This document shows, piece after piece, positions 57,383-64,000 of a stretch of 64,000 nt of DNA; positions within the stretch are counted from its first letter, which is position 1; the number at the start of each line of letters is the position of its first letter. The stretch is from NCBI GenBank assembly GCA_035363115.1, contig DAOSEM010000005.1:124001-188000 (forward strand). Reading direction: 5' to 3'. Source of the DNA: Syntrophales bacterium (GTDB lineage: Bacteria > Desulfobacterota > Syntrophia > Syntrophales > PHBD01). A program made the position numbers and the translations under genes. Below the pieces are notes generated by a model. That model was not told the origin of the DNA and did not search any database. It worked only from the letters and a program-made list of their open reading frames with translations.

Positions 57383-58396
57383 ATGAATAAAAGCAAGGAA
57401 GGGATATCACGCCGGAGCTTTTTCAAAGCGGGGGCGGGACTCGCCGCTACAGCGGGAATTGCGGTTCCACGGGCGGCGGAGGCCCGGAGCAGGGAAGGGC
57501 GGCTGGCAACCCTGATCGACCTGAACCTCTGTGACGGATGTCCGGATCGTGCCTTGCCCGCCTGCATCACCGCCTGCAAATCCGCCCGGAACGGCCAGGT
57601 TCCGAAGCCGGTCGAACCCATTCCCTCGCCGTTCCCGGTCGGGGGCAAGGGGATCGAGGACTGGTCGAAAAAGCAGGACGTCCACGACCGGCTCACTCCC
57701 TACAACCGGATCTTCGTCCAGAAAGCGGAGGTGGAGGTCGAGGGAGCAAAAAGGACCCTCTTCATCCCGCGCCGCTGCATGCACTGCGACAATCCCGCCT
57801 GCGCCACCATCTGTCCCTTCTCGGCCAACCACAAGTATGAAAGCGGGGCCGTCGTCATCGACCCGGACCTTTGTTTCGGCGGCGCCAAGTGCCGCACGGT
57901 CTGCCCGTGGGAGATCCCCCAGCGCCAGTCGGGGGTGGGAATCTATCTCCATGTCCTGCCGACGCTGGCCGGCAACGGCGTGATGTTCAAGTGCGACCTC
58001 TGCGTAGACCGCCTGAAGGACGGCGGCCTGCCCGCCTGCGTCGAGTCGTGTCCCCGGCAGGCCTTGCTGATCGGGCCGCGGGAGAAGATTTTCAGCCTTG
58101 CGGATGAGCGTGCCCGGAGTACCGGCGGCTTTCTCTACGGCAAGAAGGAAAATGGAGGAACATCGACCCTCTATGTCTCGCCGGTTCCATTCGATGTGCT
58201 GGACCGGGCTGTTGTGACGGGAAAGGGAAGGCCCGGCTTCAAGCCGGTGAAGCGGCGGATGGAAGAGACCGACGGCCTGGGCCGGGCGGTCCTCGTCTCG
58301 CCGGTGGCCGGCGCGGCGGCGGGCATTGCCGGGGCTCTCGGTTATCTTTCCAGAAGGAAGAAACGTGTGAAAGCGGAGGAAAATCAGGATGGCTGA
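57383..58396 (+). CDS. Tat-exported 4Fe-4S ferredoxin subunit of a respiratory oxidoreductase
   Basis: A 337-residue protein. The N-terminus has a twin-arginine signal (SRRSFFKAG, residues 9-17). Four cysteine groups follow: LCDGCPDRALPACITACKSA, RCMHCDNPACATICPF, CFGGAKCRTVCPWEIP and MFKCDLCVDRLKDGGLPACV, with ESCPRQAL after it. This is the four-cluster pattern of HybA/FdnH/PsrB-type electron-transfer subunits. The C-terminus has a hydrophobic anchor (VAGAAAGIAGALGYLSRRKK). It overlaps the cytochrome b gene by 8 bases. No molybdopterin catalytic subunit is adjacent, so its electron donor must be encoded elsewhere. Confidence 0.88.
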   Translation: MNKSKEGISRRSFFKAGAGLAATAGIAVPRAAEARSREGRLATLIDLNLCDGCPDRALPACITACKSARNGQVPKPVEPIPSPFPVGGKGIEDWSKKQDVHDRLTPYNRIFVQKAEVEVEGAKRTLFIPRRCMHCDNPACATICPFSANHKYESGAVVIDPDLCFGGAKCRTVCPWEIPQRQSGVGIYLHVLPTLAGNGVMFKCDLCVDRLKDGGLPACVESCPRQALLIGPREKIFSLADERARSTGGFLYGKKENGGTSTLYVSPVPFDVLDRAVVTGKGRPGFKPVKRRMEETDGLGRAVLVSPVAGAAAGIAGALGYLSRRKKRVKAEENQDG

Positions 58397-59219
58397 GCGA
58401 ATCCTTGAAGAACGGAACCGGGCTGTCCGCCACGGCCTCGTGGAATTATTGGAGCACTGGACGATCGCCCTCTCGGGACTCCTGCTTCTGCTTTCCGGCA
58501 TGTTCGAACTGCCGCTCGCCGGCCGCTATGCCATCGACAAGCTGCCCGGCATGGCCTGGTCCGGTGATTTCATTTCTTCCCTGAGCATCCATTACGTGGC
58601 ATCCGTCGTCTTCATTGCAGCGGCGGTCTTTCACGTCGTTTACCACGGAATCCGCGGGGATTTCGCTCTCCTGCCCCGCAGGGGGGACCTGAAGGCTTCC
58701 TGGCAGGTGATCCTGAGTTTCTTCGGCAAGGGGGAGGAGCCGCCCTTTCACAAGTACCTGCCGGAGCAGCGCCTTGCCTACCTGGGCATGGCCGTGATCA
58801 TTGCAGGCCTCATCATCTCAGGGCTGGTGAAAACCTACAAGAACCTCTATGCCCCGGACATGTCCCTGACGATTCTTCTGTGGGCCACATGGACACACAA
58901 CGTTTTTTTCATGCTGTTCATCCTGGCGTTTCTGGCCCACATCGGTGCCATCCTTCTCAAGCCCAACCGTCCCATGTTCCGCGGCATCCTGACGGGAAAG
59001 ATCCGCCTTGACTATGCCCGGCACCGCCATCCCCTCTGGATCGCGGAGCTGGAGCCGTCCCGGCCCGTGGAGCCCGCGGCCGCGGCCGCGCCTCTCCCCG
59101 CGGAGCCACCGGAGGATGAACCGGAAGCGGAATCCCTGCCCGGCACGAAAGAAACGATGGAATCAACGCCTCCACCTGTTTCACAGCCGGAATCCGGTGA
59201 CAGCGGGCGGAATCCCTGA
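58389..59219 (+). CDS. Cytochrome b-type membrane subunit (FdnI/HydC-like)
   Basis: A 276-residue membrane protein with four or five transmembrane helices (about 22-45, 68-88, 133-152, 164-190). His residues on helices (EHWTIALSG, SIHYVASVVF, VFHVVYHGIRG, THNVFFMLF, AHIGAILL) could ligate two b hemes, as in formate dehydrogenase gamma subunits. The last ~70 residues form a Pro/Glu-rich tail. Paired by overlap with the iron-sulfur gene, it likely links that subunit to the menaquinone pool. Confidence 0.82.
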   Translation: MAERILEERNRAVRHGLVELLEHWTIALSGLLLLLSGMFELPLAGRYAIDKLPGMAWSGDFISSLSIHYVASVVFIAAAVFHVVYHGIRGDFALLPRRGDLKASWQVILSFFGKGEEPPFHKYLPEQRLAYLGMAVIIAGLIISGLVKTYKNLYAPDMSLTILLWATWTHNVFFMLFILAFLAHIGAILLKPNRPMFRGILTGKIRLDYARHRHPLWIAELEPSRPVEPAAAAAPLPAEPPEDEPEAESLPGTKETMESTPPPVSQPESGDSGRNP

Positions 59220-59395
59220 TCGAAAACCTCCAAACGGAACCTGTTTTCCCGCCCTTTGCATTCATGGATTGTCAGGGACCGGCAAATGTGCTATCACCAC
59301 ACCCGTTGATTGCGGATCGCCTTGCACGCAGAACCCGTCCGTGATCGCCACCGCCTGATTCTCCAGGCACTCCGAAGAACACAGCAGGATACTCC

Positions 59396-61153
59396 ATGAA
59401 GACGATCAGGAAGGTCTTGATTGCCAACCGGGGGGAGATTGCTCTCCGAATCATGAACACTCTCAAGGAGATGGGCATCGAGGCCATCGCCGTTTACGAA
59501 AAGCCGGATTACGATGCCTATTTCCTGCGGTTTGCCGACCGGGCCATCAAGATCAGCGACGAGCCGGGCAAGGGGTATTTGAATATCGAGCGGATCATCG
59601 ACGCGGCCCTGAAAAGCGGGGCCGATGCCGTTCACCCAGGCTACGGTTTCCTGGCGGAAAACCCGAATCTGGCCGCCGCCTGCGAGCGGGCGGGCATCCT
59701 GTTCATCGGTCCGCCGCCCTCCGTCATCCGGGACCTGGGTGACAAGGTCCTGGCGCGGGAGACCATGTCCGGGGCCGGAATCCCCATCATCCCGGGGACA
59801 AACAGCTTTTCTGCCGGCGAGGCGGGTATTGAGGAAGCCCTGGCGTTTGCCAGGAGATGCGGGTTTCCCATCATCCTGAAGGCGACGGCCGGCGGGGGAG
59901 GCCGCGGGGTGCGGCGGATCGAGAGTGAGGAGGAACTCAGGAGGGAAATGCCCCTCGCACGGGCGGAAGCGCTCCTGGCCTTTCACGACGACCGCATCTA
60001 CGCGGAGAAGTGCATCGTCCACCCCCGCCACATCGAGGTTCAGATCCTCGCCGACACCCATGGAAACGTCATTCACCTGGGCACCCGGGACTGCTCCATC
60101 CAGCGCCGTCACCAGAAGCTTCTGGAAGTGGCCCCGGCGGAACTGCCCGCCGAGGTGACGGCGGCTATCCAGGAAGCGGCCGTGAAGGCTGCCAGGACGG
60201 CCGGTTACGTCAACGCCGGCACGGTGGAATTCCTTGTGGACTCCAAAACCAGCGAGTTCTGGTTCATGGAGGTCAACACCCGCCTCCAGGTTGAGCACAC
60301 GGTCAGCGAGATGATCACTGGGGAAGACATCGTCCAGCACCAGATCCGGATCGCCGAGGGCCATCCCCTGGGACTGAAGCAGGAGGACATCCAGATCAAC
60401 GGGATTGCCATCGAGGTGCGCATCAACGCGGAAGATCCCAAGAACAGCTTCCTGCCGGAGGGCGGGAAGATGATCGAGATCTACGAATCGCCCGGAGGTC
60501 CGGGACTCCGGGTGGACGGGGCCATCTACAAGGGATACCGGGTCCCCACGGTGTACGACTCGCTCCTGGTGAAGCTGATCGTCCGGGGATACCGGTGGGA
60601 CCAGACGGTGCAGCGGCTGAAGCGGGCCTTGAAGGACTTCACCATCGTCTGGCCCAAGACGACGATCCCCCTGTACCTGGCCATCTGCGACGAGCCCGAT
60701 TTCCTGGCGCGGAAGTTTGACACATCCTACCTGGATACCCATCCGTCCATTTTCCGCTATCCCGACCATGACCACTACATCCTGGAAGAGGCGGTCTACA
60801 AGACGATTGTCCCCGTCGACGAGCACGGCCAGGCTGTGATCACGGACGACCGGGAGCGGAAGGAGCGGACGCGCCGCCTGTTGGAGAAGCGGATCCTGAC
60901 GACCCAGGAAATCGAGGAGCTCAAGCGGGAGGGGATCATCAAGTCGTCCATCAAGGGGAAGGTGAACCGCGTCCTCGTGGACGTCGGGGACGAGGTCTGC
61001 GTGGGAGACATCCTGATCGACCTGGAGGCGATGAAGATGCACACCCACGTCATTGCCGATCTGGACGGCCGGGTGTCGGATGTTCTGGTGGAGCCGGGTG
61101 ATTCCGTCGACGTGGGTGACACCATGATCGTGGTGTGCACGGTGGAGGCCTGA
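59396..61153 (+). CDS. Biotin carboxylase fused to biotin carrier domain (acyl-CoA/pyruvate carboxylase subunit)
   Basis: A 585-residue protein. Residues 1-450 are a biotin carboxylase (KVLIANRGEIALRIMNTLKE at 4-23, ATP-loop ATAGGGGRGVRRIE near 162, EVNTRLQVEHTVSEM near 295 and the MIEIYESPGGPGLRVD end). The C-terminal 75 residues are a biotinyl domain with AMKM and biotin-accepting Lys547. This fusion resembles the alpha subunit of propionyl-/acetyl-CoA carboxylase or PycA-like proteins. The carboxyltransferase subunit is not adjacent. It probably carboxylates an acyl-CoA or pyruvate in carbon assimilation or runs with a glutaconyl/propionyl route. Confidence 0.9.
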   Translation: MKTIRKVLIANRGEIALRIMNTLKEMGIEAIAVYEKPDYDAYFLRFADRAIKISDEPGKGYLNIERIIDAALKSGADAVHPGYGFLAENPNLAAACERAGILFIGPPPSVIRDLGDKVLARETMSGAGIPIIPGTNSFSAGEAGIEEALAFARRCGFPIILKATAGGGGRGVRRIESEEELRREMPLARAEALLAFHDDRIYAEKCIVHPRHIEVQILADTHGNVIHLGTRDCSIQRRHQKLLEVAPAELPAEVTAAIQEAAVKAARTAGYVNAGTVEFLVDSKTSEFWFMEVNTRLQVEHTVSEMITGEDIVQHQIRIAEGHPLGLKQEDIQINGIAIEVRINAEDPKNSFLPEGGKMIEIYESPGGPGLRVDGAIYKGYRVPTVYDSLLVKLIVRGYRWDQTVQRLKRALKDFTIVWPKTTIPLYLAICDEPDFLARKFDTSYLDTHPSIFRYPDHDHYILEEAVYKTIVPVDEHGQAVITDDRERKERTRRLLEKRILTTQEIEELKREGIIKSSIKGKVNRVLVDVGDEVCVGDILIDLEAMKMHTHVIADLDGRVSDVLVEPGDSVDVGDTMIVVCTVEA

Positions 61154-61284
61154 AGGAGAATACCGGGCGGGAGATCCGGCGAAAGAGGGTTGCCTGTCTC
61201 CCTGAGGCGGGATGAAAGACAGCGGATGGCCGATTCCAGGTGTCGGCCGCAAGGGAAGGAGCGGCGGCGGGCATCAGGAAGCCG

Positions 61285-61917
61285 TCAGTGCATGATGAAT
61301 TCCTCCCCCTGCCATTCCCCCTCGAAGGAGGAGCCGCTGGCCAGGGTCAGTGTTCCCTTTCCGAAGAAATCCCCATCCTTCCAGATACCCGTATACCTCG
61401 ATCCATCGACGAAGTGCAGGGTTCCCTGCCCGTGGCAGACGTCATGATCCCATTCGCCGTCGTATTTTTTCCCGTCGGCGAAGATCATCCTGCCCTTGCC
61501 CGATTTCTGTCCTGCCAGCCACTCCCCGTCATAGCGTCCGCCATCCGCCAGGGTTTCCAGCCCCTCGCCGTGGCGTTTCCCTTTTTCCCAGCGGCCTTCA
61601 TAACGACCGCCATCGGGCAGGGTCTCCGTTCCCGTCCCGTGGGGCATGCCTTCCAGCCACTCCCCGTCATAAATCCTGCCGTCCGGGAGAATCATCCAGC
61701 CGGTCCCGTTGGGCAGACCATCCTCCCACTGGCCGTTGTAAACGGCCTCGTCGGGCCAGGTGTACTTCCCGGAGCCCGAAAAGCGACCCGGACGGAACGA
61801 GCCCGTGTAGCGTCCTCCATCGGGGAACATGATGGTCCCCTCGCCCTCCCGGGGGGATTCCTCCCAGGCGAGCGAAACGCTTTCTCCGTCCTCGATCTTC
61901 TTTAGGTACTGGTTCAT
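61285..61917 (-). CDS. MORN-repeat protein, 210 aa
   Basis: A 210-residue protein made almost only of about eight MORN repeats, each ~23 residues (for example GGRYTGSFRPGRFSGSGKYT, GRIYDGEWLEGMPHGTGTET and GGRYEGRWEKGKRHGEGLET). MORN repeats form a beta-strand rod that binds lipids or partner proteins. There is no signal peptide or other domain. It lies just downstream of a larger MORN protein on the same strand (47-bp gap), so the two are probably cotranscribed and may act together. Function unknown. Confidence 0.9.
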   Translation of the reverse strand: MNQYLKKIEDGESVSLAWEESPREGEGTIMFPDGGRYTGSFRPGRFSGSGKYTWPDEAVYNGQWEDGLPNGTGWMILPDGRIYDGEWLEGMPHGTGTETLPDGGRYEGRWEKGKRHGEGLETLADGGRYDGEWLAGQKSGKGRMIFADGKKYDGEWDHDVCHGQGTLHFVDGSRYTGIWKDGDFFGKGTLTLASGSSFEGEWQGEEFIMH

Positions 61918-61964
61918 GGATCTTGCCTGTTATGCCGTCCGAAAGGATCCTGCCGCATGGCGGA

Positions 61965-64000
61965 TCATTTCCTGGTGATGAATTTCCCGTCCTTGAACTC
62001 GCCCTGCAGGCGGCGCCCGTCCGCCATGGTCATGGTCCCCTCGCCATGGGGGCGCCCGTTTGCAAGTTGTCCCACGTACTTTCTGCCGTCCACCATCGTC
62101 ATGACGCCGAGCCCGTGATACTTGTTTTCCTTGAATTCGCCTTCGTAGCGGTCTCCATTGGGAAACGTCAGGATTCCCTTCCCGTTGAAGAGGCCGTCGG
62201 CGAAGCGGCCGATGTATTTCCGGCCATCCGGCAGGATGAGGGTTCCCATGCCGTTGAATTTTCCCTTTTCAAACTGTCCTTCATAACGCATTCCGTCCGG
62301 AAAGATGTCCGTCCCCTGGCCGTGGCAGCGGTCGTCGCGCCATTCTCCCATGTAGGTGCGCCCGGCGGGATACGTCATCATCCCCAGTCCTTCTTTCCGG
62401 TCGTTGCGCCATCCGCCCATGTAAACGGCTCCGTCGGCGTAGCGGAGAAGCCCGACGCCATCCCTGAAGCCGACGCGCCATTCCCCCATGTAGCTTTGCC
62501 CGTCCGGATGGTTCGCGATTCCCCGTCCGTGGGGACGGTTCCCTTCCAGGTCGCCCGTGTACAGGCTTCCGTCGGGGAGTTCCAGCGCCTGGGTTCCCGG
62601 AGCCGGCGGCGCCTGTGCCATGGCCGCCTCGTCCAGGTCTCCGAACAGGTCGCTGGGTGCCTCGACGGGCGGGGGCGCGGGCGCTTCCTCCATTTCGACG
62701 GTGGGTCTGGCCTTCCGGCGACCCTTCGCCGCCCGGGGTCGAACAGGCTCCTCCTCCGGTTCAGAAGGCAGTACTTCTTCCCGCTTTTCGACACGGGGAG
62801 CCGCTTCAATCCGCCGTTCTTCCTCTTCCACCCCGGCTTTCGCAGCTTCCTTCGCTGCCCTCCCTGTCTTCTTCACTGGTGCTGCCATGGCTTGCTCCGC
62901 TTCTTCCGGTGTTTCTTCGCCGGGGGGCTCGGCCGCTTCGAACTCCAGCGGCTCCGGCATCGTTTCCGCTCCGGTTTCCGGCCGCAAATCCTCGATGGTG
63001 GCCCTGGATTCGGCGGGTCTCTCCTCCTTGATGGCCGCGGGCGGCTCTTCCGGGGGCACCGCTTCCTCCTCCGCTTCGATTGCCTCCAGGGGGGCGGGAT
63101 ATTCCTCGACGGTCCGTACTTCCTTCTCCAGTACTTTCTCCTGAAAGGCCGTTTCCTCAACCCGCGGAGCCGGCTCTTCCGGAGGAGCCGGTTCTTCCGA
63201 AAATTCCGCGGCCGGAGGTTCTCCCGCAGGCTTTTCCAATTCTTCCAAAGGCCCGGGCGAGACGGCGGGCTCGGCAGCGGCGGCCTCAGGGGCGGCCACG
63301 GCCGGCTCGAGGGCGGGCGGGGCCTCCTCTGTGGCGGGTGCTGCCGTTTCGATCTCCTTGACTTCTGAAACAGCCTCGATTACGGCACGTTCAGAAAGCA
63401 CCGGCTCTTCCGGCTTTCCGTTTTCTATGGCCTCCACCGGTTCAAGAATTGCCTCGGGTACGGATGAAATGTCCGGTTCCTCGGGAGGTGGCGCGGCGGC
63501 AGGGGCTTCCTTCCCAATGGCTTCATCCAGGGCGGGCGCGGCCTGTTTCTCCCCGGCCGTCTCGATTGTCTCCACTTCGGCAGGCGGCTCTTCGGTGGCG
63601 CGTTTCGACTTCCTCGGCGGTTTCTTAGGAAGGGGTTCCTCTTCCGGTGGCATTTCCGCCTCTTCCGGAGGCTGTGGGACGCCAACTTCCGCGAATTCCT
63701 TGATCGGCGCTTCATCAGGGGGTGGAGGCGGCTCTTCAGCCGGAGCCGCCGCCTCTTCAACGGCAGGCCCCTCTTCCACTTCCGCTTCCCGGGCGGCTTC
63801 GATCTCGGCAGGTACGGGCGGTTCCGGCTCAACCGGCGCTTCGGCCTGTGCCGCCCGCACAGGCTCCGGCTCGGATGGGATCACCGGTTCCTCCACGAGC
63901 CGGGCCGAAGCCGGGGCTTCCTCGCGAAGCGTTTCCGGCTCCTTTTCGGGGGCGGCCGGTTCCGCCTGGGGTTCATCGACAGCCTCCGGAACGGCGGGTG
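61965..64000 (-). CDS. Large MORN-repeat protein with a long Pro/Glu/Ala-rich N-terminus (5' end outside window)
   Basis: At least 677 residues; the frame is open to the window edge with no start seen (a GTG at 63896 is merely internal). The visible N-terminal ~450 residues are an acidic, low-complexity stretch rich in Glu, Pro and Ala (EEPxP-type), with short basic patches (KKPPRKSKR). The C-terminal ~220 residues contain about nine MORN repeats (GSLYTGDLEGNRPHGRGIAN, GRKYIGRFADGLFNGKGILT and GDRYEGEFKENKYHGLGVMT). A disordered spacer plus a MORN rod suggests a surface, envelope or scaffold protein. It is paired with the smaller MORN gene downstream. Confidence 0.88.
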   Translation of the reverse strand, partial: PAVPEAVDEPQAEPAAPEKEPETLREEAPASARLVEEPVIPSEPEPVRAAQAEAPVEPEPPVPAEIEAAREAEVEEGPAVEEAAAPAEEPPPPPDEAPIKEFAEVGVPQPPEEAEMPPEEEPLPKKPPRKSKRATEEPPAEVETIETAGEKQAAPALDEAIGKEAPAAAPPPEEPDISSVPEAILEPVEAIENGKPEEPVLSERAVIEAVSEVKEIETAAPATEEAPPALEPAVAAPEAAAAEPAVSPGPLEELEKPAGEPPAAEFSEEPAPPEEPAPRVEETAFQEKVLEKEVRTVEEYPAPLEAIEAEEEAVPPEEPPAAIKEERPAESRATIEDLRPETGAETMPEPLEFEAAEPPGEETPEEAEQAMAAPVKKTGRAAKEAAKAGVEEEERRIEAAPRVEKREEVLPSEPEEEPVRPRAAKGRRKARPTVEMEEAPAPPPVEAPSDLFGDLDEAAMAQAPPAPGTQALELPDGSLYTGDLEGNRPHGRGIANHPDGQSYMGEWRVGFRDGVGLLRYADGAVYMGGWRNDRKEGLGMMTYPAGRTYMGEWRDDRCHGQGTDIFPDGMRYEGQFEKGKFNGMGTLILPDGRKYIGRFADGLFNGKGILTFPNGDRYEGEFKENKYHGLGVMTMVDGRKYVGQLANGRPHGEGTMTMADGRRLQGEFKDGKFITRK

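Noticed and set aside
59294..61252. 652-codon minus-strand frame opposite the biotin carboxylase gene
   Set aside because: Antisense shadow of a well-conserved enzyme; no start signals or motifs.
61923..63368. 481-codon plus-strand frame opposite the large MORN gene
   Set aside because: Low-complexity antisense of repeat DNA; the minus strand shows clear MORN repeats.

Overview
The window is GC-rich bacterial chromosome. Acyl-CoA dehydrogenase, two crotonase-fold enzymes, a 3-hydroxyacyl-CoA dehydrogenase, acyl-CoA ligases, a biotin carboxylase-BCCP fusion, a sigma-54 activator and MORN-repeat proteins together suggest an anaerobic fatty- or aromatic-acid degrader of the Desulfobacterota (Syntrophus/Smithella-like). 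That taxonomic call is inference from gene content.

Left host region (1-15.46 kb): the end of an FAD/NAD oxidoreductase, a PP2C-type phosphatase and an NtrC-type regulator, then a beta-oxidation set (dienoyl-CoA isomerase-like protein, acyl-CoA dehydrogenase, enoyl-CoA hydratase, nitronate-monooxygenase-like flavoprotein), a PrpE-type acyl-CoA synthetase, a second AMP-forming ligase with a convergent TetR regulator, an HDOD-GAF signalling protein and a 3-hydroxyacyl-CoA dehydrogenase.

The centre holds two integrated elements placed back to back at neighbouring divergent tRNA genes. Element A (15,459-30,515) sits in tRNA-Ala(GGC) and is bounded by a perfect 51-bp repeat. Element B (30,670-49,423) sits in tRNA-Leu(CAA) and is bounded by a 60-bp repeat with four mismatches. 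Their integrases align residue for residue at the catalytic positions, both carry the same AlpA-like DNA-binding protein and the same small following gene, and they run in opposite orientation. Each end of each element carries two integrase-arm-like repeats spaced exactly 11 bp apart. Element A has a tape-measure gene, an M41-like metallopeptidase fold, a deletion scar containing a dnaB fragment, and an unusual family of ~215-bp palindrome-rich repeats (25.4-30.4 kb) that abuts truncated genes. Element B keeps a DnaB replication module, an S49 head-protease-like gene, a toxin-antitoxin pair and three operator/iteron-like sites phased at 33 bp. It also carries an AT-rich plus-strand cargo: an HNH protein, a DUF262-HNH protein, a HEPN protein, and a complete His-Xaa-Ser peptide-modification system (hxsD, hxsB, hxsC, hxsA). 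That system, inside a tRNA-borne mobile element next to defence-like genes, is the most notable find.

Right host region (49.4-64 kb): two membrane-associated proteins, formamidopyrimidine-DNA glycosylase, a lysine 2,3-aminomutase followed by two overlapping ATP-grasp ligases, DUF3617 and TPR proteins, an iron-sulfur/cytochrome b pair, a biotin carboxylase-BCCP fusion and two MORN-repeat proteins, the last running off the window.
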